Assembly: GCF_005871165.1 (NCBI RefSeq)
Contig: NZ_SWKP01000006.1
Coordinates: forward strand, 324,001-388,000
Direction of reading: 5' to 3'
DNA length: 64,000 bases
From: Maricaulis alexandrii
GTDB lineage: Bacteria > Pseudomonadota > Alphaproteobacteria > Caulobacterales > Maricaulaceae
Below the pieces are notes generated by a model. It saw nothing but the letters and a program-made list of their open reading frames with translations, ran no database searches and was not told the origin of the DNA. The position numbers and the translations under genes are program-made. Below, one piece after another: positions 21,048 to 29,753 of the stretch (positions are counted from its first letter, which is position 1; each line of letters begins with the position of its first letter).

Positions 21048-22801
21048 GGGATCATCTCCGGCATCAGGGCGGCGCGCACGAGCGCGGCACGTTCCCCGGT
21101 TTCATCTTCTGCGCGTTGCACACCGAGAATGGGGGCAATACGGGACACGATCTCGCCCACGGCCGGAGCCGCCGTCCATCCACCGGTGGCGTAGCCATAG
21201 GTCGATTCAGTGCCGTGCGGTTCGTCCAGCAACACCAGGATCGCATATTGCGGATCGTCGTAAGGGAAGACTGCGGAGAAGGAGGAAATAAGGCGCGAAC
21301 TGTCATACCCGCCGCGGGTCGGCTTTTCCGCGGTTCCAGTCTTGCCCGCGACCTGGAAGCCCGGCGCATCAGCATAGCCGCCCGACCCGTCCAGCACATT
21401 CTCGCGCATCAGGTCGAGCACGGTCTGCGCCGATTCCGAGGACATCACCCGCTCGCCGACAATCGTCTCGTCGGCCGCCACCGGCAGCAGGGTGGGACGG
21501 ACATAAACCCCGTCATTGGCGATTGCCGCGAAAGCCGCAATCGTGGCGATCGGGCTGACCGCAATGCCATGACCATAGGAGATCGTCGCGGTTTCGGTCG
21601 GCCCCCAATTGCGCGGCAGGAGCGGGTCGGCGCTTTCCGCAAGCTCGATGGGCGCGCGCTCCAGAAGACGCAAATCACCCAGGAAGCCCCGCTGGGCTTC
21701 CGCTCCGGCATCCAGCGCAATCAGGCTGGACCCGATATTGGAGGAATGGGTGAAGACTTCCGTCAGAGACAGGCGGCGGTTCTCGGCGTGGTAGTCATTG
21801 ATCTGATAGCCGCCGATTTGCAGCGGACCGGTCGCGTCATAGCCGCTTTCCAGCGTCGCCGTGCCGTTTTCCAGGGCCATCGCGACCGTGAAGGCCTTGA
21901 AGGTGGAACCCATTTCATAGACCGACTGGGCCGCGCGGTTGAGACGCCCGCCCGGCGTGGCGTCCGAGGGGCGGTTGGGATCGAAGTCCGGCAGCGACAC
22001 CATGGAGACAATCTCGCCGGTCCGCACATCCATCACGATGCCGGTCGCCGCTTCGGCCTGGAACTCGGCCACGGAGGCGGCCAGGACTTCAGCGACATGG
22101 AACTGGACCGTCATGTCGATCGACAGGGCCACGGGGCGCCCATCGCCGGCCAGCAGGGACCCGTCAAAGGCGCGCTCGGCACCGGCCAGTCCCTGAAGGT
22201 CACGGTCCGTGTATCCCACAATGTGTGAGGCGAGACGGCCGCGCGGATAGACCCGGCGCGGCTCCATGCGGAAGCCCAGACCGGGCAAGCCAAGCGAGAA
22301 CACGGCCTGGCGCTGACGCGGGGTGAGATTGCGGCGCACCCAGACAAAGCGGCCGCGACCGCCCAGATCCTCGGTCAGGCTGTCCACATCAATATCCGGC
22401 AGGACGCCAGCGAGCGCCTCGGCGGTTTCGCGGGCATCCCAGACCAGGGACGGGTCGGCATAGAGGGAATGCGTTTCCAGCGTGGTCGCCAGCACCTGAC
22501 CCGTCCGGTCGAACAGATCACCGCGCACGATCGCCTGCTGCGCCTGGCGCTGGGACGGCGCGGCATCGGCCGAGCCGAGCACAGCGATATCGATAGCGCG
22601 GGCTCCCAGGAGGGCGAAACCAACCGCAAGGCTGAGCCCCATCACACGCAGGCGCGAGCGGGCCGCGTCGAGCGCCTTGGTTTCATCGCTCTCGATACGG
22701 AGCAGACGCGACATGTCGGCAGGCGCCGCTTCAGCGAGCGGCGGCAGGGCCACGCTGCGAGACTTGGCCGATACCTGTTTTCGGAACGGCCACAGACGCA
22801 T
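21044..22801 (-). CDS. ftsI: Septal transpeptidase FtsI (PBP3)
   Basis: Class B penicillin-binding protein that cross-links septal murein with FtsW. 585 aa: cytoplasmic tail, one membrane helix near residues 50-72, the pedestal domain (RGDLFDRTGQVLATT), and the transpeptidase domain with SxxK (GSTFKAF), SxN (SSN within HSSNIGSSL) and KTG (AGKTGTAEK). The start shares one base with the ftsL stop (TGATG). All catalytic motifs are present. Confidence 0.97.
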   Translation of the reverse strand: MRLWPFRKQVSAKSRSVALPPLAEAAPADMSRLLRIESDETKALDAARSRLRVMGLSLAVGFALLGARAIDIAVLGSADAAPSQRQAQQAIVRGDLFDRTGQVLATTLETHSLYADPSLVWDARETAEALAGVLPDIDVDSLTEDLGGRGRFVWVRRNLTPRQRQAVFSLGLPGLGFRMEPRRVYPRGRLASHIVGYTDRDLQGLAGAERAFDGSLLAGDGRPVALSIDMTVQFHVAEVLAASVAEFQAEAATGIVMDVRTGEIVSMVSLPDFDPNRPSDATPGGRLNRAAQSVYEMGSTFKAFTVAMALENGTATLESGYDATGPLQIGGYQINDYHAENRRLSLTEVFTHSSNIGSSLIALDAGAEAQRGFLGDLRLLERAPIELAESADPLLPRNWGPTETATISYGHGIAVSPIATIAAFAAIANDGVYVRPTLLPVAADETIVGERVMSSESAQTVLDLMRENVLDGSGGYADAPGFQVAGKTGTAEKPTRGGYDSSRLISSFSAVFPYDDPQYAILVLLDEPHGTESTYGYATGGWTAAPAVGEIVSRIAPILGVQRAEDETGERAALVRAALMPEMIP

Positions 22802-23193
22802 CAGTCAGGACCTCCCGTGCGGCGCGGTTCGGCCGAAGCCTGACCCTCCACACGCTCTTCGCGCACCAGAAGCCCGTCCTGGCGCAGGGCGGAACCCTGT
22901 GTGTTCAGATCGGCATCGGCCAGAAGGGGAAGATCGTTCAGGTCCACTTCACGCTCCGGATCCAGCGGCTCGAATCCCAGATAGCGCCGCGCCAGGTGGC
23001 GCAGGCGTTCCGGGTCTTCCAGGTGCGCGATCTCGACATTGAGCACATTGATCTGACGACGTTCCTCGGCCAGCTGGGCCTGAATATCCTCGAGGCGTTC
23101 CTGCGAGCTCTTTGCCTCGGCCTTGGCGATATAGAGCGCCACCGCCAGAGCCGCTGCGACGACGAACGCGATCGCATTGAGCGTGCGGATCAT
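22801..23193 (-). CDS. ftsL: Cell division protein FtsL
   Basis: Small bitopic divisome protein of the FtsQLB complex. 130 aa: a near-N-terminal membrane helix (about residues 5-23, LNAIAFVVAAALAVALYIA), then a coiled coil (SSQERLEDIQAQLAEERRQI, NVLNVEIAHLEDPERLRHLA) and YLGFEPLDP. FtsL is poorly conserved in sequence. The call rests on this architecture and on its fixed place between rsmH and ftsI. The ~50-residue tail after the coiled coil is polar and unconserved. Confidence 0.88.
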   Translation of the reverse strand: MIRTLNAIAFVVAAALAVALYIAKAEAKSSQERLEDIQAQLAEERRQINVLNVEIAHLEDPERLRHLARRYLGFEPLDPEREVDLNDLPLLADADLNTQGSALRQDGLLVREERVEGQASAEPRRTGGPD

Positions 23194-24194
23194 AGCGCGG
23201 CCTCCAGGCGGGCAAGCGGAACAACACTCCGATACAGCTCCGCACCATCCTCGATGGCGGGCGCCTCGGTTCTCACAGCGGCTCGCAGCTTGGCCGAACG
23301 GGCCCGCGGATTGACCGCAGCCTCTTCGGCGCTCGCTTCAACAGCCTTGCGGTGAAGCAGACGGAAGGACGCTTCCGGTCCGGCCTGTTCCACGGGCGCA
23401 TGGCGCGAGCCACCCCCTCCCGCCAGCCCGGCCCGGGCTCGCAGGAAGGTCTTAACCATGCGGTCCTCCAGTGAATGGAAGGTAACCACGACAAGCCGCC
23501 CCAGCGGCGAGAGCAGCCGCTCGGCGGCCTCCAGCGCGCGGGCCAATTCACCCAGCTCGTCATTGACGAAAATGCGCAACGCCTGGAAGACGCGCGTGGC
23601 CGGGTGGATTTTTGAATGTTTTCCGCCAGTTGCGCGGGTGACGATGTCAGCCAGACGATCCGTCGTCTCGATTTTGGCCTCGGCGCGCGCCTTCACGATG
23701 AAGCTCGCGACCCGGCGGGAACGGCGCTCCTCACCATAGACATAAAATATATCTGCTAGCTCCTGCTCGCTGAGCAGGTTCACCGCATCGGCCGCCGTCG
23801 CACCGGTCGCCGCCATGCGCATGTCCAGCGGACCGGCCTTCTGGAAGGAGAATCCACGTTCGGCCTGGTCGATCTGCATGGAGGACACGCCGATATCTAG
23901 AACGATGCCGTCCACGGTGCGTCCGCCACTGGAGAGGATCACCTCCTCCATTGCGGAGAAGGGCGCCTCGACGAAGACGAAACGGCCACCGGAGGCCTGG
24001 GTCAGGCTGTCAGCCGCCGGGCGCACGCTCGGGTCCCGGTCAATCCCGATCAGGCGGCAATCGGCCGCCGACAGGATGGCCCGCGAATAGCCGCCCGCCC
24101 CGAAAGTGCCATCAATGTAGAGAGCCCCGTCACGGGGCTCGAGCGCATGCAGGACCTCATCCAGCATCACCGGAATGTGCGGCTGGGGGCTCAT
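23190..24194 (-). CDS. rsmH: 16S rRNA (cytosine-1402-N4)-methyltransferase RsmH
   Basis: Methylates C1402 N4 in the ribosomal P-site region (formerly MraW). 334 aa. Start HIPVMLDEVLHALEPRDGAL is diagnostic, followed by SAM motif IDGTFGAGGYSRAIL, GIVLDIGVSSMQIDQAERGF, GGKHSKIHPATRVFQALRIF, and VVTFHSLEDRMVKTFL. Four-base overlaps with mraZ and ftsL. Confidence 0.97.
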   Translation of the reverse strand: MSPQPHIPVMLDEVLHALEPRDGALYIDGTFGAGGYSRAILSAADCRLIGIDRDPSVRPAADSLTQASGGRFVFVEAPFSAMEEVILSSGGRTVDGIVLDIGVSSMQIDQAERGFSFQKAGPLDMRMAATGATAADAVNLLSEQELADIFYVYGEERRSRRVASFIVKARAEAKIETTDRLADIVTRATGGKHSKIHPATRVFQALRIFVNDELGELARALEAAERLLSPLGRLVVVTFHSLEDRMVKTFLRARAGLAGGGGSRHAPVEQAGPEASFRLLHRKAVEASAEEAAVNPRARSAKLRAAVRTEAPAIEDGAELYRSVVPLARLEAAL

Positions 24195-24676
24195 GCTCCA
24201 CCTCCCGGGCGCGGGGGAAGCTTCAGGGATTTCTTGTTGTCGCGGGCAAAGCTGCGGGCGCTGGCCTTGCGCTCGGCCAGGCGATCCGGGTTCCAGATCT
24301 CGAAGCGAGAGCCGAGACCGACGAAGGCCGCCTTGCCGTCCAGGCCGGCGAGCTCAATCAAATCCTTGGGCAGGGTGACCCGGCCGGTTCCGTCAAAAGC
24401 CAGGCCGCGCGTGTCCCCGAAAATGGTCTGCTCGAACGCGGCCCGCGCATCATCATACGGGTCCATTTCCTCGAGCAGAGCCAGATAGCGGTCCAGCAGC
24501 GCCTGACCGCCGCCCTCCAGATAACCGCCCTCGAAAGAAGGCCAGACGTAGATTTTCTCTTCGGGATCATTCTTCACGACCGCACGGAATCCCGCCGGGA
24601 CGGAAACCCGTCCCTTGGCGTCAATTCCATTGATGGTCGTCGAAAGAAACAACTGCCCGTCCCCAGAAAAATCCAC
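24191..24676 (-). CDS. mraZ: Transcriptional regulator MraZ
   Basis: Ring-forming DNA-binding protein with two SpoVT/AbrB-type half domains; first gene of the dcw cluster, which it autoregulates in other bacteria. The N-terminal half has INGIDAKGRVSVPAGFR, the C-terminal half FDGTGRVTLPKDLIELAGL. The GTG at 24676 is preferred (161 aa) because the purine-rich GGTGGG lies 4-9 bases upstream; an in-frame GTG at 24685 would add three residues. The ATGGGA array just upstream is its probable binding site. Confidence 0.95.
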   Translation of the reverse strand: MDFSGDGQLFLSTTINGIDAKGRVSVPAGFRAVVKNDPEEKIYVWPSFEGGYLEGGGQALLDRYLALLEEMDPYDDARAAFEQTIFGDTRGLAFDGTGRVTLPKDLIELAGLDGKAAFVGLGSRFEIWNPDRLAERKASARSFARDNKKSLKLPPRPGGGA

Positions 24677-24690
24677 GCAGCCCACCCTGC

Positions 24691-24730
24691 ATGGTTAACG
24701 ATGGGATAACATGGGATTTCATGGGAAACA
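24691..24730. promoter_or_regulatory. Probable MraZ operator: ATGGGA repeats with 10-base period
   Basis: On the plus strand ATGGGA occurs at exactly 24701, 24711 and 24721, with a degenerate copy (ATGGTT) at 24691. TGGGN boxes spaced by 5 bases, just ahead of mraZ, are the known MraZ-binding pattern in other bacteria. The array lies 15-54 bases upstream of the chosen mraZ start. Relative to the gene it reads TCCCAT. Confidence 0.75.
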
Positions 24731-24904
24731 ATGACGAAAGGTTCGTTTTTCATGGATTAACGCGGGTCATGAAGTATTCACGCAACACGAAAAACGGAAC
24801 GAGAAGAGAACATTAAGTTAATATCCACAGGCCCAGACCGTGCACTTCATGGGATCGGGTGGGATTTGACGGTTTCCGTGGATTTTTTTCCGTTTCGGCA
24901 AAAC

Positions 24905-24923
24905 CGGTCGCTTCGCGAGACCG
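24905..24923 (-). terminator. Weak candidate terminator after rnpB
   Basis: On the minus strand an outer CGGT/ACCG and inner CGC/GCG stem around GAA, with a 2-base bulge, is followed by GTTTTGCC. It lies about 55 bases past the 3' end of RNase P RNA and could separate it from mraZ. The stem is short. Confidence 0.3.
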
Positions 24924-24977
24924 CGCGACGGCCGCTCGCGGCGCCAGATGCCGATTAATGCGAAAATGGAAAGAAAG

Positions 24978-25358
<381 letters not shown>

Positions 25359-25365
25359 GAGAGAG

Positions 25366-25394
25366 CCAATGCCTGCATGTCCCGGCGCGGTCAA
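25366..25394 (-). promoter_or_regulatory. Candidate rnpB promoter
   Basis: TTGACC (minus strand, 25394-25389) is 17 bases from CATTGG (25371-25366). The -35 is good and the -10 poor. The predicted start point falls next to the 5' end set by the P1 stem, which supports the assignment. It overlaps no gene; the amidase stop is at 25413. Confidence 0.35.
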
Positions 25395-25412
25395 GCGCCC
25401 TACGCGCCACGA

Positions 25413-26078
25413 TCAGCCGAGACCGGCCACGCGCTCGATCAGGGCGCGCGTCTCGGCGTCGAGCGCCCCGTCAACCCGGGAGGGCCGCCAACGGCGCTGG
25501 AAGGCCTCCACCACGGGCTTGAGACCCGGCTCCAGCGAATACCCGATCTGTTTGAGCAGGGCTGCGGGTTCGCCCTCGGCCTTTTCGTCCGGCAGTGAGG
25601 CGGCACAGCCTTCACGGGCCAGACGGTCCCAGGGGAATTTCTCGCCCGGATCGATCTTGCGGCCCGGCGCCAGGTCGGAATGCCCGATGACGGCTTCCGG
25701 CGGCAAGTCATAACGCGCCAGGATATCGCGCACGAGCGCGATGACGGTCTCGATTTGCGCGTCGGGATAGTCGGGGAAACCGAATTCATGGCCCGGATTG
25801 ACGATCTCGATCCCGATGGAAGCGGAATTGAGATCCCCCTCCCCGCGCCAATAACCGCGACCGGCATGCCAGGCCCGATGGTGTTCATCAACCAGCTGGA
25901 AGAGGCGCCCGTCTTCCTCCACGAGATAGTGGGAAGAGACACTGGCGTCCTTGTCGCGCAAACGGTCCAGTGCCGCCTCGCCTGTCTTCATGCCGGTATA
26001 GTGCAGGACGACATGACGGATCGGACCGCGCCGCTTGTTGAAGTTCGGCGAGGGGGCGGAAATCGGCTTCAGGCTCAC
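25413..26078 (-). CDS. N-acetylmuramoyl-L-alanine amidase (Amidase_2 plus peptidoglycan-binding domain)
   Basis: Zinc amidase of the AmpD/AmiD family that cuts MurNAc-L-Ala bonds. 221 aa. Amidase_2 domain residues ~18-150 with zinc ligands His26 (LHYTG), His133 and Asp143 (GHSDLAPGRKIDPG) and Glu91 in SIGIEIVN. A helical peptidoglycan-binding domain follows (~160-220, VEAFQRRWRPSRVDGALDAE). No signal peptide is visible, which favours cytoplasmic anhydro-muropeptide recycling (AmpD role), although the added binding domain is more typical of AmiD. Its start overlaps the permease stop by 4 bases. Confidence 0.88.
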   Translation of the reverse strand: MSLKPISAPSPNFNKRRGPIRHVVLHYTGMKTGEAALDRLRDKDASVSSHYLVEEDGRLFQLVDEHHRAWHAGRGYWRGEGDLNSASIGIEIVNPGHEFGFPDYPDAQIETVIALVRDILARYDLPPEAVIGHSDLAPGRKIDPGEKFPWDRLAREGCAASLPDEKAEGEPAALLKQIGYSLEPGLKPVVEAFQRRWRPSRVDGALDAETRALIERVAGLG

Positions 26079-26989
26079 AGCGTCTTCTCACGCGCCAGCG
26101 CGGCTGTCGGCAGTTTGCGGTTCGGACGCAGGGCAATGATACCGACCCCGATCAGGGTCAGCGCACCGCCGGCGATCAGGCGCCAGCCGAACGGATCGCC
26201 CGTGACGGTCAGGCCGGCAATCACGCCGATGAAGGGTGCCATCAGGGTCAGTGGCGCAATCAAGGTCGCGTCATAGCGCTGCAGCAGATTGTAGAAGACG
26301 CCATGCCCGAAGACATTCACCAGCAGGACCGTGAAGGCGACCGCCAGGAAGATCAGCCAGCCGCCATCGACCAGGGCCTGCATCTGCCCGGTCTCGAAGG
26401 TCAGGCTCAGGGCCAGAAGGGGCGGTGCCGAGATCAGGCCGATCCAGGCCTGCATGCGGATTGAGTCCAGCGGCATCTGCTTGACCAGGATCATGCCGAC
26501 GGCCGCAGCAAAGGCCGCCCCGATCCCGATCAAAAGGCCGATGGACAGGTCCAGCTCAGCCGGATTGGCGATCACCAGGGCCACGCCGATGAAGGAAACG
26601 ATGATGCCCATCACACGGGGCAGGCCGACCTTCTCCTTGAGGAAGATGACCGAGAGAATGGTGGCAAAGGGCACACCGGTCTGCACCGCAATCGCCATGC
26701 CGGACGGCGTCGCCCAGCGCAGCCCCATGAACATCAGCACGTATTGCGCCGCCCCCATGGTGAGGCCGATCGCAATCATCGTGCCCAGCTTGGCCGGGAT
26801 GGGCCGGATCCAGGGGGCGAGCACCGCATAGAGCAGGGCAAAGCGCATGAAGGCGAAGAAGATTGGCGGCACGCCTTCGAAACCGGGCACCCAACCCGGG
26901 GCACCGGTCACGGAGAATTTCGCCACGATGAAATTGATGCCCCACACGACGCAGACGGCCATCAGGGCGAGGAAATCCCGTAAACGCAT
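26075..26989 (-). CDS. EamA/DMT-family permease
   Basis: Ten-helix drug/metabolite transporter family protein, 304 aa. It starts MRLRDFLALMAVCVVWGINFIVAKF, the usual EamA opening, and contains two EamA repeats (AVCVVWGINF and GIGAAFAAAVGMI regions). The ATG at 26989 is chosen because the frame upstream of it runs antisense-free into the next gene's coding end and lacks membrane character. YedA/RhaT-like exporters include amino-acid exporters, but no substrate can be read from sequence. It is coupled to the amidase by a 4-base overlap. Confidence 0.88.
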   Translation of the reverse strand: MRLRDFLALMAVCVVWGINFIVAKFSVTGAPGWVPGFEGVPPIFFAFMRFALLYAVLAPWIRPIPAKLGTMIAIGLTMGAAQYVLMFMGLRWATPSGMAIAVQTGVPFATILSVIFLKEKVGLPRVMGIIVSFIGVALVIANPAELDLSIGLLIGIGAAFAAAVGMILVKQMPLDSIRMQAWIGLISAPPLLALSLTFETGQMQALVDGGWLIFLAVAFTVLLVNVFGHGVFYNLLQRYDATLIAPLTLMAPFIGVIAGLTVTGDPFGWRLIAGGALTLIGVGIIALRPNRKLPTAALAREKTL

Positions 26990-27027
26990 AAAACCGTCAT
27001 GGACCGCTGCGCCCGGACGGGCAAGCG

Positions 27028-28272
27028 CTAATCCGCGATTGCGGCGGACGGGTCCGGGGAGAAATGCGCATCGAGGAAGGCGAGGAAGTTCTGCCAATCG
27101 ACCGCATTCACCCCATGCAGCCCGCGGCGCATGAAGACGGCCAGGTCCGCGTCCGGCTGAAACGCCCCCAGCGCCTCCTGCTCCAGGCCTTGCGAGCCAT
27201 AGAGCCGGTAGATCGGCGTGGCACCCTGGGCGGCGCGGAAACTGCCGCCCGGGTCGGACCATTGATCCCGCCAGGCGCCGCCAATCAGCAGCGGGCGCGG
27301 CGCCATCAGGGCGATCAGCTGGTGCTGGTCGACCGGGATGTCCGCTTCCCGGCCCGCATAGGCGGCATAGTCCGGGCTGAACCAGTAGGGATAGCTGTCG
27401 GTGATCTGGGCCACGCTCTCGCCGTCATCGGACCGGGTCAGCGTGGTGCCGCCGGTTCCGGCCTGGTGGGCGATGACCAGATCGATACGATCATCGAAAG
27501 CGGCCGCGACCAGGGCTGACTTGCCATTGCGGGAATGACCCCAGACCGCCATCCGGTCGCGGTCGAACCGCGGATCAGCTTCCAGTACATCCACAACCCG
27601 AGAATAGGCCCAGGCCCAGGCAATCACACCCCCGCTTTGCGCGTCAGGCGACAGCTCCGCCAGCGCTGTCTGGGCCGGTCCGTTGGCGTCGGGCACGATG
27701 TCACCGGGATAGTGGAAAACCAGCGCATAGCCGTGGTCGAGAATGTCCTCGACCGGCGGGGTCATGATGTGGCGGCCAAAAATCTGGCGCACGGTGAAAC
27801 TGGCAAATCCGCCCTCTTCGCAGCTCTGGGCGTGGGGTGTGGTCGGGCCTTCAATCCCCTCGCGCCAGCCCAGGGCCGGAACATTGCCGCAGAAGGTCTG
27901 CAGGATGATGGAGGGCACCGGTCCGGCGACATGATTGGGGAGGATGACGGCCAGATGAGTGTCGAGCCCGCCCATTTCCAGCGTGTACTGCTCGATCCGG
28001 CCCGCCCCGTCATAGGCGTCCGTCGCGATCACTTCATGCTCGACGAGACGGACATCGTCCCGTTCCGGCCAGGCACCGTAGACCTCATCCTGGAATTGCT
28101 GCAGCAGCGCCGCCCGGCCGGCCTCCCAGTCGACACGGCTGGTCCCGTCGAGCGCCGGCAGGGCGGCCGCCTGCGGTGTGCGGGCGGAGACTTTGGGCAG
28201 GGCCATCGAAACACAGCCGACCAGCATGAGCGGCATGACGATCAGGACAAAAAGCGGAATGAAGCGGCGCAC
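27028..28272 (-). CDS. Lipoprotein alpha/beta hydrolase resembling CE15 glucuronoyl esterases
   Basis: 414-aa predicted lipoprotein (lipobox LVGC, Cys20). The nucleophile motif GHSRNGKSAL (Ser247) matches the G-x-S-R-x-G-K signature of carbohydrate esterase family 15, which cleaves lignin-glucuronoxylan esters. Further CE15-like segments are HQAGTGGTTLTR after the nucleophile, RPLLIGGAWRDQWSDPGGSF, and a late LHGVNAVDWQNFLAFLDAHF that could give the catalytic His. Family assignment is by motif, so related uncharacterised esterases remain possible. It precedes the permease by 38 bases. Confidence 0.75.
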   Translation of the reverse strand: MRRFIPLFVLIVMPLMLVGCVSMALPKVSARTPQAAALPALDGTSRVDWEAGRAALLQQFQDEVYGAWPERDDVRLVEHEVIATDAYDGAGRIEQYTLEMGGLDTHLAVILPNHVAGPVPSIILQTFCGNVPALGWREGIEGPTTPHAQSCEEGGFASFTVRQIFGRHIMTPPVEDILDHGYALVFHYPGDIVPDANGPAQTALAELSPDAQSGGVIAWAWAYSRVVDVLEADPRFDRDRMAVWGHSRNGKSALVAAAFDDRIDLVIAHQAGTGGTTLTRSDDGESVAQITDSYPYWFSPDYAAYAGREADIPVDQHQLIALMAPRPLLIGGAWRDQWSDPGGSFRAAQGATPIYRLYGSQGLEQEALGAFQPDADLAVFMRRGLHGVNAVDWQNFLAFLDAHFSPDPSAAIAD

Positions 28273-28365
28273 ACATGTCTCCCGGGCCGAGACCGGCAGT
28301 GGAAATGAAGACGGCCCAGACTAGCCGGGCCGTTTCAGGTGAAAAGTCACAATTGCGGGAAGGAA

Positions 28366-28680
28366 CTAGCGGCCGAGGCCTTCGACCGTCCAACCATCAG
28401 GGCCGCGTGTAGCCACCAGGATATCGTCTTCGCCATCGGACTTGCCGCCGCGCGGACCACCGCGCAGCTTGCGCCAGAGCCAGTAGGCACAGCCGGCCAG
28501 AAGCCCGATCCCGGCGAGGACCAGGAAGGCCGCGGTGAGCATGGCGGCCAGGAAGACGACAAGGGCCAGGAAAGCGACGGCGATCAGGGCCGCCAGCAGG
28601 TCGCGGACAATCCGTCCGGCCCGGCTTCCGGTGAAGCGGGTCGAGAAGAACGAAGTCCGGCTATGACGCGTCTCGGTCAT
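28366..28680 (-). CDS. Small membrane protein of unknown function
   Basis: 104 aa from the ATG at 28680, supported by GGAGAG about 8 bases upstream; the longer frame to 28719 is not needed. A Ser/Arg-rich N-terminus (TETRHSRTSFFSTRFTGSR) is followed by a long hydrophobic region (residues ~26-70), probably two helices, then a basic stretch RKLRGGPRGGK and an acidic tail. No recognised domain. Neighbours give no clue. Confidence 0.65.
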   Translation of the reverse strand: MTETRHSRTSFFSTRFTGSRAGRIVRDLLAALIAVAFLALVVFLAAMLTAAFLVLAGIGLLAGCAYWLWRKLRGGPRGGKSDGEDDILVATRGPDGWTVEGLGR

Positions 28681-28898
28681 GATGTCTCTCCGTTTTGCCC
28701 CCTTGGCATGCCACACCATGTTGGCATGACTGAGGCAAAGGTCAATTCACAGCAGGTGCGACACAGGGGCCCTCGCGGGCCTGAAGCGGCTAAGCGTCTC
28801 TGATCGCGCCTGTTTCCGGATACGGAATTAAGAATTCATCGGCCCGGTTTGGAGGGGGAATGGCAGGCGCCGCGTTCCCCCCTGCCCGCGCATCCGCG

Positions 28899-29600
28899 CT
28901 AGCTGGCAATGCGCGCAGCGAGCCCGCGCTCCTGCAGGATCGCCCCGTAAGCCGTGTTGATAGCAGCCATTTTTTCATCAGCCAGACGCTGGATTTCCAG
29001 GGGCGCCCCGCGGGCAATGAGGCGATCCGGGTGATTCTGGGAGGCAATCCGGCGATAGGCGGTGCGCAAATCCGTGTCGGAAATGTCCGCCTGGATGCCC
29101 AGAATGACGTAGGGATCGTCCGCTTCGGGCTCGACATGAGCGGCGCAAATGCGGCGGAACTCGGTCTCGCTGAACCCGAAAATGTCCGCCACCTCTTCCA
29201 GATAGCGCATCTCGTCCGGCGTCACCGCACCATCGGCCTTGGCGACATGGAAGAGCCCGTCCAACACATCTTCCAGAATGGCCGGATAGCAGCGGAAACG
29301 CCGCGCCAGCCGGCGAGCATAACCGTCAAAGCCCAACGTGGTCTGGGTGGCCAGCTGGAAGGCCCGGTCGAGCGGCTCCCGCCCTTCGGGTGGCGGTTTG
29401 AAGACTTCGTAGAAAGCGCGGATTTCCGAGCGGGAGACGATGCCGTCGGCCTTGGCCATCTTGGCGCCAAGCCCGATCAGCGCCATGGCGAAATCGGCAT
29501 CCTCGACATCGTGCTGGGCTGCGCGTTCATCGCACCCGTCACATTCGAGGAAGCAGTCGCGGCCCTTAAGCCGATCTGCCAACCGTCGCCAGAAACTCAT
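28899..29600 (-). CDS. TerB-DnaJ (DjlA-like) co-chaperone
   Basis: 233-aa protein with an N-terminal TerB-type helical domain (about residues 30-155, AKMAKADGIVSRSEIRAF and HVAKADGAVTPDEMRYL acidic repeats) and a C-terminal J domain (~165-233) containing the DnaK-stimulating motif HPD (NHPDRL). Order and length resemble DjlA, but the membrane helix at the DjlA N-terminus is missing, so this is probably soluble. A Cys-rich start (CFLECDGCDERAAQ) is unusual. Divergent from the 5-oxoprolinase gene. Confidence 0.85.
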   Translation of the reverse strand: MSFWRRLADRLKGRDCFLECDGCDERAAQHDVEDADFAMALIGLGAKMAKADGIVSRSEIRAFYEVFKPPPEGREPLDRAFQLATQTTLGFDGYARRLARRFRCYPAILEDVLDGLFHVAKADGAVTPDEMRYLEEVADIFGFSETEFRRICAAHVEPEADDPYVILGIQADISDTDLRTAYRRIASQNHPDRLIARGAPLEIQRLADEKMAAINTAYGAILQERGLAARIAS

Positions 29601-29753
29601 TTCTCCGCCCTCCGGGGCGTCATTTAGGCATCGCGCCCGTCCGGCGCGAGAGGCAAAGCAGCAAAAACTGCGATCTTTGCCAGCTTAAGCCTGTTGAACC
29701 ATGTCACGCCATGGCTACCTTCCTTGCCAATCGCAGCCATGGGCAGAATGACA

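Larger units (their letters stand above)
24677..24977. promoter_or_regulatory. Leader/promoter region between rnpB and mraZ
   Basis: About 300 bases, more AT-rich than its surroundings, with no gene. Besides the proximal ATGGGA array it has a second pair of boxes with the same 10-base spacing (ATGGGA at 24849, GTGGGA at 24859). An AT-rich TATTAACTTAA stretch near 24812-24822 (minus strand) could hold a -10 element. The dcw promoter must lie here, but no single promoter can be fixed by eye. Confidence 0.55.

Noticed and set aside
24691-24730. Short repeats as a CRISPR array
   Set aside because: Ten-base period with 4-5-base spacers; too short for CRISPR and explained by MraZ boxes.
26990-27262. 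N-terminal extension of the DMT permease
   Set aside because: Overlaps the esterase gene on the same strand, has Arg/Pro/Gly-rich non-membrane sequence, and the ATG at 26989 gives the normal EamA start.
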